From Hypholoma sublateritium FD-334 SS-4 (taxonomy: Eukaryota > Basidiomycota > Agaricomycetes > Agaricales > Strophariaceae), in NCBI GenBank assembly GCA_000827495.1, contig KN817612.1, positions 97,695-161,694 of the forward strand: a DNA stretch of 64,000 bases, in the 5' to 3' direction. Of this stretch, positions 35,902 to 45,213 are shown in pieces. The position numbers and the translations under genes are program-made. Every line of letters begins with the position of its first letter. The first letter of the stretch is position 1. The notes below the pieces were generated by a model. It was given only the letters and a program-made list of their open reading frames with translations. It was not told the origin of the DNA and did no database searches.

Positions 35902-36564
35902 GTCCACAGCCGCAGGAGCCGGCCGAATATAAATTTTGGGGCGACTCGTCACTAAACGAAGGCGAAAATGATGAGGTACTATCACTGGTCCAGTGTTTGA
36001 ACTAGGTCGGGTGTTTGAAAATCGCGATGTTTGCCATATACCTCCACAACCGCACATGCAATAAATATGAAAATTTCAGTGACGGTAAAAGTAGTTTATG
36101 CGTATAGCTTTGTAAAATTTATTCTATTTAAACTTAAAATTCAAAGACAAGAAGCAGAGATTATTGAGAGATTAAGTGCGCATTTTGCAATTGTGGGTGA
36201 ATTGAAAGAGTGTGTTGTTGTAAAGATATGAACCAATCGATCAAAAAGTTCAAACACGGACCAGTGATAGTAACGTGGGCTCGCGATGCTCTCGCGCAAA
36301 AAGATTAATGAATCCTATTATTTACACACTCAACCGCTGCCCTACTCATACGCGACCATAACTACAGATTCTGAGATAAACAATCGAGTTTAATTTGTAG
36401 CGCACAGTTACTGAGTCTCAATATACCTGTTCACGAATTCCACGTCCGTTTTCACAAGGAGCGACAACGGAGGGCCCGAGTACAACTGCGCAGCGGCCTC
36501 GAGGCGGCGAGTAAGTGCGGCACCAACATGCCTCCGGACATTATCGACCTGCGCAAAGACCTAC

Positions 36565-37134
36565 TTAAGCGCGTATGGCAGCCAACTCAGCCTTGACCCG
36601 GGTGCACTCTGCAGCGCACTCTGCATCCCGCTGTTCCTGCTCAGCAGCCCAGCGCGCGCGCTGAGCGGCCCACTCGGCATCCCGCTCCTCCTTCTCAGCG
36701 AGCCAAGCAGCCCACTTGGCATCCCGCTGCTCCTTCTCAGTAGCCCACTGCTTCTGCTGGGCGTCCCACTGCTCCCGCTGAGCAGCCCAGCGGCGGTCGC
36801 GCTCGGCATCCGCGATCCGCTGCGCTTCCACGAACGCCCGTATAGCTACGCAAATCTGCGCGTCCCAGCACCTCCACGCCGCGCGCCTGTCCGCCGCCTT
36901 CTCTGCACGCTGCGCTTTTGCCCATGCGTCCCGGAACGCCTGCGTGTCTTGCGCAACGCGCGCGCGTCCGTGCGCGTGGTCGGTTCGCAATGCCTGCGTG
37001 GCGTCTGCAGCCGTTGTCGCCGCGGCGTCTGAGAGTGTGTATGCCTCAAGCTGCAGAGCAACTTCGACTGTGGCGAGAGTGGAATCGACGGTCGGGCCCT
37101 TTGTAGGCTGCGTAACGGTGGTCGGGGACGCCAT
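36565..37134 (-). CDS. Array gene C3: coiled-coil protein, expanded repeat segment, truncated tail
   Basis: 189 residues. N-terminus MASPTTVTQPTKGPTVDSTL and the shared core as in C2. The repeat segment is longer and rearranged: RRWAAQREQWDAQQKQWATE, then KEQRDAKWAAWLAEKEERDA, then EWAAQRARWAAEQEQRDAEC. The unit EQRDAxW recurs, and at DNA level this reflects 33- and 42-bp duplications. The frame stops at AELAAIRA. Immediately downstream the type-B tail (VDNVRR, RRLEAAAQLYS) is still readable in a shifted frame, so C3 lost its tail by a frameshift or stop. It is otherwise open and may be expressed as a shorter protein. Confidence 0.62.
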   Translation of the reverse strand: MASPTTVTQPTKGPTVDSTLATVEVALQLEAYTLSDAAATTAADATQALRTDHAHGRARVAQDTQAFRDAWAKAQRAEKAADRRAAWRCWDAQICVAIRAFVEAQRIADAERDRRWAAQREQWDAQQKQWATEKEQRDAKWAAWLAEKEERDAEWAAQRARWAAEQEQRDAECAAECTRVKAELAAIRA

Positions 37135-37240
37135 GGTGTATGATGTAGTGACTGTGGTGGGGCGGGTTGGTTCAACTTGGTTGGCAACAAGCTGGGAGTA
37201 ACGCGTATCCGGTAAGTACTTACGTGACTTTTTCGATCAT

Positions 37241-37251
37241 GAGTCTGACTC
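37241..37251. promoter_or_regulatory. Conserved palindromes upstream of C3
   Basis: GAGTCTGACTC lies 106 bp before the C3 ATG. Just on its gene-proximal side is a perfect 12-bp palindrome GTAAGTACTTAC (37212-37223), also present at C4. Confidence 0.6.
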
Positions 37252-37566
37252 CCCATGCGACTCCGGGGCGGCGTGGCGGAACCAAGGCGGAACCATGGCG
37301 AAAATGATGATCAGAGGTAACGCGGGCGCGCGATGCTCTCGCGCTTCGCCGGCGTACCGCGCTAGAGAACTGGAATAAGCTGAGAACGCAAGAATACTTA
37401 GCAAAGCATAAATCAATATACGGTCGAAAATGAGTCAAAAGGTGATCATAGTCCAATCATCGTCATTGCATCGTCAAGTTGCAGTCCTGTGTACCTGTGG
37501 CCTCACTCTACACAGCCTGAGATTGCCTATAAATGTTGAAAGTTGCGGGTCTTGAGCAATTCCCTA

Positions 37567-37595
37567 CGGCGGGAACGCTATTCCGCGCGGATTAG
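37567..37595 (-). repeat. Fragment homologous to the CDC123 start-codon region
   Basis: CGGCGGGAACGCTATTCCGC continuing through GCGGATTAG matches CDC123 at 33351-33379 (CGGCGGGAACGCCATTCCGC, then GCAGATTAG) with two differences. In CDC123 this stretch contains the initiator ATG (minus strand); here that codon is mutated. Confidence 0.7.
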
Positions 37596-37964
37596 AATTG
37601 ACTGTCTCACATTGACGAAACATACGGATCATCAGCAAATCATCAGACCGTTGCGCCGCCCTGAGGCGAGCAAGTGCGTAGAAACAAAGGAATGAGGATT
37701 ATTTTATATTTCCTTTACTTCGGCCAAAATAGTGACCATCGTCAAGCTCTGTGTAAAAAGCATGAATCATATAAACACACTCACAACCGCTGCCGGACTC
37801 ATACGCCACCAGGACTCCAAATGACGAGATAAACAATATTGAGTTTATAGCACAAAGTCACTCTCGATACACATTATGCCCACATTCCCGAATCGCAAGT
37901 CCGTTTTTAGAAGAAGAGGAGTGCCCAGCACAAAAGTAGAGGGCCTGAGTAGAACGGCGCACCA

Positions 37965-38651
37965 TCACCAGTCATCGGACTGGACGCAGCTCTGCGCGTT
38001 TACTCGAGCCTGAATCCGCGCACGGGCCTCGGGGTCCTAAGTACGGAAGCCGCAAAATGAGCCCACACGCAGTCTACAGAAACGAATGAAAGACACCTTG
38101 AACACTAGCCATCTCTCCAGATCTCGGATTCTTAAATTGTCTTCGGCAATACTGATCTTCAGAGCGGCGAAGTTATCTTTCATTTCTGCGGCGACGCGGG
38201 CATGCACGGCAGCCCGCTCAGCAGCGCGCTGCTCCCGCTCAGCCTCGTCCCGGGCACGCTCAGCAGCGCGCTCGGCGGCGCGCTGCTCCTGCTCAGCAAC
38301 CCAGCGGTGGTCGCGCTCGGTATCCGCAATCCGCTGCTCTACCAAGAACGCCCGCACAGCCTCGGAGACCCCTCTGTACTGCGCGTCCCAGTGCCCCCAC
38401 ACCGCACGCCTGTCCCCCGCCTGACCTGTCTCCTGCGCTGTCGCCTGCGCGGCCAAGAACACCTGCGTGTCTTGCGCAACACCCGCGCGGGCGTGCGCGT
38501 GGTCGTCGTGCAATGCCTGCGTGGCGTCTGCGGCCGTTGTCGATTGCGCGTCTGAGAGCGTGCATGCTTGCAGAGCAACTTCGACGGTCTGAAGCGAAGA
38601 GTCGACGGTCGCGCCCGTGGCAGGCTGCGTTACGGTGGTCGGGGACGCCAT
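37965..38651 (-). CDS. Array gene C4: two-exon coiled-coil protein (most complete type-A copy)
   Basis: Exon 1 (38651-38097) and exon 2 (38036-37965) joined across a 60-nt intron give 208 residues. N-terminus MASPTTVTQPATGATVDSSL, core TQALHDDHAHARAGVAQDTQ and WGHWDAQYRG, then an Ala/Glu/Arg helix (AERAAERARDEAEREQRAAE) that lacks the Trp heptads of C2. The C-terminal part reads IAEDNLRIRDLERWLVFK and joins to DPEARARIQARVNAQSCVQS, ending DDW. Without splicing the frame would run to 38037 with an unlikely aromatic/Cys tail. Homologous intron and exon-2 sequences in C1 and C5 support this structure. No known domain; function unknown. Confidence 0.7.
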
Positions 38652-38752
38652 GCTGTGTGGTGTGGTGGGACGGGTTTGTACAACTTGGTTGGGAACAAGT
38701 TGGGAGTAAGTACTAAGTATCCGGTAAGTACTTACGTGACTTTGTCGATCAT

Positions 38753-38763
38753 GAGTCTGACTC
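38753..38763. promoter_or_regulatory. Conserved palindromes upstream of C4
   Basis: GAGTCTGACTC 101 bp before the ATG, with GTAAGTACTTAC (38723-38734) and TACGTGACTT between it and the gene. The arrangement is the same as in C3. Confidence 0.6.
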
Positions 38764-38847
38764 GCCGTGCGGCTCCGGGGCGGCGTGGCGGATCCACAAG
38801 GTCACCGAACGACGGCGAAAACGATGAGGTAACGCCGCGGACTCGCG

Positions 38848-38900
38848 ATGCTCTTGCGCACTTTGCGCGCGTACCACACAGAGAACTGGACCGCGCGCGG
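38848..38900 (-). repeat. Decayed CDC123 exon-1 fragment in C4 upstream region
   Basis: The minus frame reads RAVQFSVWY, followed after a short divergent stretch by KSIAS. CDC123 residues 12-28 read RAFQFSAWY ... ESIAS. Nucleotide blocks GATGCTCT.GCGC, GTACCAC and GAGAACTGGA are collinear with CDC123 at 33284-33335. Related remnants occur at 37329-37375 (C3 upstream), 35097-35112 and 36283-36300, and 40026-40048 (C5). Confidence 0.7.
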
Positions 38901-39030
38901 GCGGTTATTTACAAGCTGAGAAATCATGAATATGTAGAAATTAGCATAGATCAATAGTTTCGCTACTACTTATATACAGTTAAAAACAAGTCAAAAGAGT
39001 GATCATCGTCCAATCATGGCCACGGCATCG

Positions 39031-39852
39031 TCAAGCTTCAGCTTCAGGAACCCGAATCCGGGCACGGGCATCTGAATCGGGGTCCTACGTACGGAAGCCG
39101 CGACGTGAGTCCACGCACACGCAGTCTACAGAAACGAATGAAGGGCACCTCGAACGCTATCCTCTAATCCACCTCTCCAGATTCCGCATGGTTGAGTGCT
39201 CTCTCGGGGGGCGAGCCTCCACTGTGACCTCGCACAATCCTCGACTAAGGCCGTAGCGTCGCGCGTAGCGGCCTTGACGTTGCACATAGCGGCCTTGGCG
39301 TTTCGTGCAGCGGCGGTGTTGGCATTGCGCGCAGCAGTGTTGGGATCTGCGCGCAGCAGCGTTGGCGTCGCGCGCAGCGGCCTTAGAGTCGTACACAAGG
39401 GTCTCGAAGAGGCGAGCAATCGCGACAAACCGTCTCGAGACATTGTCGTCCCGCGCCTTGTTCTGGGCGCACATAGCAGCAAATTTAGCATCCCACTGCT
39501 CCTGCTACTCAGCTGCCCGCTCAGCTTCCCACTCAACATCCCGCTGCTCCTCCACAGCAGCCCACTCAGCATCCCACTGCTCCTCCTCAGCGGCCCAGCG
39601 CCGGTCGCGCTCGTCATCCGCGATAAGTCGCGCTGCCAAGAACTCGGGAACGGTCTCGGGGAACGGTCTGTACTGCGCGTCCCGGGCGTGTTGCGCAACA
39701 CCCGCGCGGGCATGCGCGCGGTCGTCGCGCAATGCCTGCGTGGCGTCTGCAGCCGTTGTCGCCTCCGCGTCTGAGAGCTCGCATGCGTGCAAAGCAACTT
39801 CGACAGCCGCCAGCGTGGAGTCGACCGTAGGCTGTGTGGTTGCGGACGCCAT
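39031..39852 (-). pseudogene. Array gene C5: truncated, decayed coiled-coil copy with 21-bp minisatellite
   Basis: It starts at the ATG 39850-39852 (MASATTQPTVDSTLAAVEVA) and keeps the core ATQALRDDRAHARAGVAQHA, but lacks the HAEKAADRRAAW block (internal deletion). A Trp-rich segment follows (RRWAAEEEQWDAEWAAVEEQ) and the frame stops after about 115 residues at 39505. Downstream (about 39250-39395) six roughly 21-bp repeats encode heptads such as KAAARDA and NAAARRS, with a 1-nt insertion breaking the frame. A type-A 3' end remains: MRNLERW, an intron at 39085-39148 and exon 2 DPDSDARARIRVPEAEA ending at 39031. The parts are collinear with C4 but no continuous frame exists. Confidence 0.7.
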
Positions 39853-39927
39853 GCTGGGCGATGTAGCTACTGTGGTTGGTTCAACTTGGTTGGGAACAAG
39901 TTGGGAGTAAGTACTTATGTGGATCAT

Positions 39928-39938
39928 GAGTCTGACTC
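39928..39938. promoter_or_regulatory. Conserved palindrome GAGTCTGACTC upstream of C5
   Basis: 75 bp before the C5 ATG, inside GGATCATGAGTCTGACTCG, next to a degenerate GTAAGTACTTAT. Confidence 0.55.
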
Positions 39939-40268
39939 GCTCATAGCCGCAGGAGCCGGCCGGCGTGGCAGAACCAAGGCGGATCGTCACCAAACGACGG
40001 CGACAATGATGAGGTAATGACTCGCGATGCTCTCGCGCACGTAACCGCGCGCGCGTCGTAGGTTATATATATAAGCTGAGAAACTCTGAGAAATCATGAA
40101 TAGCACGGATGAATAGTTTCGCTACACCGCCAAATGTAAAAAAACTGGCCGTAACGTTTTATAATTACCACGCAGGCACGTTTCAATACACATGACCCGC
40201 CCAAAAAAACTAGCACTATCACAGCTGACAAAATTAATGCTGGCTCAGCTGGTTGAAACATGTTCGGA

Positions 40269-40945
40269 CGTGACGGACACATTTCAGAAAATGTGTTGAG
40301 GAGATTTTATTTTCTCTGCACATTATATAACTCACACCACGTAACTATATGGCGGTTCACGACGTTCAGTGTCCTTTGATAGCATGGTATCCACATTTTC
40401 AGACGTGACGGACACGTTTCATAAAATGTGTTGAGGGGATTTTATTTCCTCTGCATATTATATAACTCACACCACGTAACTATATGGCGGTTCACGACGT
40501 TCAGTGTCATTTGATAGCATGGTATACACATTTTCAGACGTGATATTCATGTGACAGAAAGTTCATCTAAAGGGTTTTATTTAATGTGTATAACATATAA
40601 TCCAAATAACATGAACATGTGGCCATTCACGTCATGTAGAACCCGGTGTTATTGCGGCTCGCATATTTTTCAATGTGCTTGCCATGTAGCAGAGAGTTCA
40701 TATGCAAGGTTTTACTTTATCTGCCAATCAGATAACCTCTATGGTGTAACTATGTGGCAATTCATAACATAGTCGGTGTGCTTTGACAGTGTGGTTCATA
40801 TGTTTTTCTGCATGATACCCATGTAGCACGGAGTCCGTATCAGAGGTTTTATTCAAATTCATCTGGAATATAATCTGCTATATGATAACTACGTGGAAAT
40901 GTACGTGTAGTGTCTTGTGTTATTGTGTTCATTGGTCTCGTGGGC
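40269..40945 (+). repeat. Five tandem ~135-bp satellite monomers
   Basis: Monomers begin at 40269, 40404, 40539, 40674 and 40811 (periods 135, 135, 135, 137). The first two are nearly identical (CGTGACGGACAC, AAAATGTGTTGAGG, CTCACACCACGTAACTATAT, GGCGGTTCACGACGTTCAGT). Monomers 3-5 are progressively more diverged but keep the order: ATGT-GCA-GAGTTC, GGTTTTAT, TATAA, AACTA-GTGG, TTCA. No long open frame runs through them. Confidence 0.82.
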
Positions 40946-41043
40946 CGCGCGGTCTTCGTATGCGAGTTATTCGGTGGCCCCATCCTGTTCCCAGCATGTG
41001 CCATCACGACATGCGCTGATGTCTGCGGTTTCAGGCGCGTAGC

Positions 41044-43560
41044 TCAATGGCCTGAAGCCACTGGCGGAATAGCCGCCGTGTCAATATGCAGCATCGCGCC
41101 CATTCGCTGGCTAAGCAATGGGCCGAGCACCGCAACGCCCACATCCTCCCTTCCCACTTCCGCCACCGCGCTGGGGCGTGCGCTGCTTAGTGATTGTCGC
41201 GGGTCAGCAAAACCCGTGCGGGTCACGGGTAGGGTACGGCGGGTCAGGGTACGGGTTCGGAAATCCGGACCCTCAAAAACCCCGTACCCCAGCTGCGGGT
41301 CGGGGGTATAAAAATTGTCAAAATTCATCGTAAATGCACCTAATTACGAAGCAAATTACGCAAAAAAAATCAGATATTTTCATCGAGAATTGAAGGTACA
41401 GTGGTAGCACGAGTATTAGAGCTGTAAATATCATTAACACTGCACTTATTGTCCATAAATTAATTATTTACAACATCAAATCGGGCATGTAAAATACTTT
41501 TCAGTGTTGTAAAATTTATTTAAGGTGTTTGTGGCTTTTTTAACCGATTCAAAAGTAATAATATAATTTTACGTGTACTATAATATATTATTTGACCTAT
41601 TAACATGCAAACCCGCCAAAACCCGCCCAACCCGCACCGTAACCCGCCCAAAACCCGTACCCGCGGTCACGGGTACGGGTCACGCGGGTCAGGGTACGGG
41701 TTGGCCAAAAATACCCTAGGGTTACCCGCGACAATCACTAGCGCTGCTTGAGAGAACCGCAAGGCTACTCGTCGATGCGCTCGGCCTGCCGCTCGCGAAA
41801 TATCCCACGGATGTTGGATCTGAGGACGGGCAATCCAGTGCGCCTGCGCATCTCCGCAGTTGGTGAGCCCCCCCCATACCGCGCTCGTTCAACTGCTGCA
41901 CAAATTGCTGCCACGCCGACACCCCGCACGCCGTGGCATTGGTGTCAACGTCCTCGACGGCGACATCCACCTCCTCGACCGGCGCCAGCTCCACATGCCG
42001 AATATACACCTTGTCGACGGCGTGCGCGAGCGACGAGTACGACGACGTCGGCACCACCTGCGTCTGTGGTCGCGGTCGCAGTGGCGTTGAGGCGTTCCGT
42101 CTCCGTCAGCATCACGAGCATCGACAGCCCTGCCGCGGTCCTGCGGCTACCCTGGGCTGACGGCGTCGTGCGCCTCTGCGCTCTGGGGTAGCTGCAGGGC
42201 GGTGCTGGGCGGCTTATCCCGATCGCCGCCAGGCTCTGCTCAAACTCTGCGCGGCACTCCTCCTCCGCTGCGGCCTCGGTGGCGGCGTCCAACGTGGCGG
42301 GCGGCGCGGGCTGCTGTGCGGAATTGGGCGCGTATGTTTATTGTGCCAGTTCTCCATCCTGCTGCTTTTCCTGCTGCCGCTGCATCAGCTCCACGATCAC
42401 CCGCTCGCCCTCCGCCGCGCGATCGACCATCTCGTCGACGTTCGTCTCCACGCCCGAGCTGAAGTTCTGTGGCTCCGCCTCCGCGCCATTGTTCCCGCAC
42501 CACTCCTCGTTCTCCTCCTCCAAGCGCTCTCAGCCTCCAAGCACCCGGCCTCCGCCTCCATTGCAAGGCCCGCCAACGCCGCCTTACACGCCTCGCGCTC
42601 GGCGCGCAGGACGCGCATCGCTGTGAGGGCCGCCTCGGTCACCACCTTGTAGGCCTTTATCCGCTCGGTGTTGACGAACGATGCGGCCGTCGTCGTCGTC
42701 GCTCACGAACGCGGCCTCGAGCTCGACGGCGAGCGGCGTCCTCTTCGCTCAGCCGCTCGTTTGGCGCGAAGGCGGACATGTCGTTGTCGCTGTCGTCCTC
42801 GTCACTGTCCACGTCATCATCATCAGCGGCTGTGTTGGCACCGCCGGATGCGTGGGCGGCAATAGCTGGCTGGGCCGCGGGTGCAGCCGCTGACGGGGAC
42901 ACCTGTCTGAGCGGCTCCTCGAAATGGACGCATCCGAAACCCATCCACAGTCCAACACGCCGCAGCATCAGAGCGCGTGGGACGACAAGAACCTGGACAC
43001 GCGCGCCGGCGCAGAGTGCGGTTGACGCGCTCGGGCAGGGAGAGGCGGCGCGCTCGCCGGTCGACTCATGGACGTTGGTGCTGGCAAGTGAGAAGCAGCA
43101 GCGCAGGTAGCCGGTGGAATGCTGGAATGCGCTGCGGCGTAATGGGTCCTGGAGGTGCTGACGGTGCTGCGACCATAACTGCGTGCGGCGTTCACGCGTT
43201 CGAACTTCGGGCGCCTGCAACCCTGGAGCGTGTCTGCAGCAGGCTTTTAGGTGGGCGTGTAGCCTTCGGCGCTGGCTACGTCTCAGTGGTGACGAGGGCC
43301 ACATCAGCGGCAAGCGGCCGGCTATTGTCGGCGGCGGGTAACAATGGTGCGGCGGGAATAGCGGTGCGCGGGATGGTGCTCGGGGCCGGCGGACGGCGGA
43401 ATGCACCTTCGAGAAGCATTGGCTGTGCTCGTTGGTGTAGCATGGGCAGGACAGGTGCTATGCGGGCTACGGCAATGTGCTACTGTGCAAGTGGGTTTGG
43501 ATTGTCTGCGCATCACTCGGTTGGCCGCACGCCACCCGTAGTCGCTCCCGGTGGCATTCA
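41044..43560 (-). pseudogene. Decayed minus-strand gene, unknown, interrupted by a hAT MITE
   Basis: Several frames on the minus strand have coding character but do not form one open frame. Around 42280-42760 are FVNTERIKAYKVVTEAALTA, then MRVLRAEREACKAALAGLAM, and after a 1-nt frame slip LEEENEEWCGNNG and MVDRAAEGERVIVELMQRQQ (coiled coil). Acidic DDDDVDSDEDDSDNDMSAFA lies upstream. Around 41750-42070 is SLAHAVDKVYIRHVELAPVE, then VDVAVEDVDTNATACGVSAW. Removing the MITE (41188-41740) and one target copy rejoins VLSSSARPSAVAEVGREDVG in frame, ending at 41044. A CxxxxHxxxC stretch near 43430-43460 (CYTNEHSQC) faintly recalls HIT-type zinc fingers. I cannot name the gene. Confidence 0.4.
41188..41740. 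mobile_element. 553-bp hAT-type MITE
   Basis: A perfect 17-bp terminal inverted repeat TAGTGATTGTCGCGGGT lies at 41188-41204, with its complement at 41724-41740, bounded by a perfect 8-bp target duplication GCGCTGCT (41180-41187 and 41741-41748). The 8-bp duplication and TAGNG terminus are diagnostic of the hAT superfamily. Subterminal regions are packed with ACGGGT/GGGTC-type repeats in inverted orientation; the interior is AT-rich and non-coding. It must be mobilised in trans. Confidence 0.93.
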
Positions 43561-44922
43561 GCGGGCGCTGTGAACGTCGATGGGGTCTCCTTCAGCTACT
43601 GCTTGCGTACAAGCAGCATCTGATGTTGCTGCAGGTTTCGCGTTGCAGCCTTGATGATCTTGTTGACGACCGGTAACCCTTCCCTTCTCAGAGGTGCATT
43701 TGGAGCGTTGGCGGAGCAATAAAGCAAGGCGGCAGAGGGCGCGAAGAGCGTAGAGATGGTGTGCAACAGAGAAATGGGCTGAGTGTGCCAGGATCGTATC
43801 TCAAGCGGCGCAGAAGGGCCCGCGGTCCACAGTGGGGATGTTGGTGGGGCAGCGTGGTACGGGAAAGCGGAGGAAACGGAAGCGGGTTGCATGGGCACAA
43901 GGTGTTATAGCAGAATCTAGGGTTATCAGTACCTAGCAACAGTGGTGGGAGAGACACTCACAAAGGTCAGGGATCAGAGCAGAGCAGACGAGTGTGTAGT
44001 ATGCGCAGGCGGTAACGCGCTGAGAAATGGAAGGCTGCCGACGAGTGCTGATCTGACGCGAACCGCGCAGCGGTATGCTTGATGGAACTTGTGCAGAGGT
44101 AGCGTAGGTGCAGGCGGGCTGATACTGAACAAGCCGCAAGTAAGATTTGTGTCACGGATGTCACGAAAATGTCACATCCTGACGAAGGCGGAGTGACAGT
44201 GCATGGAACATCAATGAACATTGAATTTGCAGCAAGCCGTTGGGTATCAGACGCCTTTCACGCACAGACAGTGGAGGCAGGCACCCGAGAAATCTTCTGG
44301 GCAGCATGAACATGGGATTAGGAGATACAAAGCAAAAGGAGCGGAAAGGGGAGCGGGGAAGAGGTCCGCGTACTATAATCATAATGGACAGCCATCGTTT
44401 GTGTTGACGTCGCGTTGTCCCGGTGGTTAGCTGGGTTAATCAACGTTTGAACGTTTGGTCTTCTTGTGGTTCTGCAGCGACTACCCAGATGTGGGCCGCC
44501 AAAAATCAGAATCTCTGCCCTATGTAGGCAGGAAGCGCCCGGGTAGGGGGGGGCAGACATCATGGAGAACCGACGAGAGCAAGTTGGGTCAAAAGAGCAA
44601 AGTTCAGCCGTACGTCGCTGCGACAATGCTGCGTACCGCACACACCATACTCGGACTGTCGAGATCTTCGCAAGGTCGTCCTGCACGCTTCACACCCCAT
44701 TTTGATCATCCTTCGCGCGGCGACCATGCTCCGGCGTGCTCCTTGAGGTAGGCAGTGGCAATCCATCCCAACGCATTCTTGGGGTTTGACTTGATGAGTG
44801 AGTTAGAGAGCATGCGCACGCGCTTGATATCCAGAAGTTGCTAAGGTGGTTTATCTAGCACAAAATAAGACTCTCCTCTAAACAAGAAAGAAAATATAAT
44901 GTACCCCTTCGCCTGGCCCAAT
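43561..44922. other. Region without assignable gene
   Basis: Several short frames occur on both strands. The minus frame 43596-43780 (LLHTISTLFAPSAALLYCSA, then VVNKIIKAATRNLQQHQMLL) has coding-like composition and may be another remnant of the decayed gene to its left. Nothing else is recognised. Confidence 0.35.
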
Positions 44923-45213
44923 TTACACAAAATCGGACATCATCCCATGCTCCGCGGGTGTCTCCAGCCCACCGTTCGCCTGCTGCTTTGCATCCAGCGC
45001 ACTCTCGTACCCGACCTTCGAACAGTCGCCAACAAGCACGATGTCGGCCACAACATATGTGTGGCTGTTCTCCATCTGGCGGTCCTTGCGCAGCATGAGG
45101 TTTCCAACTTTGGGGGAGGTTCTAAGACAGCTCAAGCTTGAGGTCAGCAAACGACATTGGATCTTGGGCTGCTCTGCGCATTGCTTTGCAAGCCAGACAT
45201 GCTCGCTCTCTAC
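44923..45213 (-). pseudogene. Unidentified coding fragment (C-terminal remnant)
   Basis: The minus frame ends MENSHTYVVADIVLVGDCSK, then VGYESALDAKQQANGG and GMMSDFV at a TGA (44923). Upstream it can be extended to VESEHVWLAKQCAEQPK. It reads like the C-terminus of a real protein but has no ATG, and the next frame upstream (45223-45504) would need a TTG start. It sits just left of the AT-rich transposon. I do not recognise it. Confidence 0.3.

Larger units (their letters stand above)
33842..40110 (-). repeat. Tandem array of five coiled-coil gene units (C1-C5)
   Basis: Five co-oriented units of about 1.2 kb each carry a related minus-strand gene plus related upstream DNA. Starts are at 34618, 35820, 37134, 38651 and 39852. 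Long stretches between genes align: the upstream regions of C1 and C2 are near-identical over hundreds of bases (for example CAGTGTTTGAACTAGGTCGG and GTTTGCCATATACCTCCACA), whereas C3, C4 and C5 share a different upstream type (GGGGCGGCGTGGCGGA-like). 3' ends fall into two types that do not match the promoter types, so units have recombined. The array abuts CDC123 on the left and a 135-bp satellite on the right. Confidence 0.88.

Noticed and set aside
34143..39910. Long plus-strand open frames through the tandem array, some Cys- and Ser-rich
   Set aside because: They are antisense shadows of the alanine/glutamate-rich minus genes. The minus frames share ATG, start context, promoter and intron structure; the plus frames do not.
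40269..40945. CRISPR-like regularly spaced repeat
   Set aside because: Monomers are contiguous 135-bp satellites without unique spacers, in a eukaryotic genome.
41034..41103. tRNA-like segment (TAGCTCAATGGC A-box-like start and complementary ends GGCGCG/CGCGCC)
   Set aside because: No convincing T-arm (GTTCRANNC) or standard cloverleaf, and the minus strand here reads as the end of a decayed coding frame.
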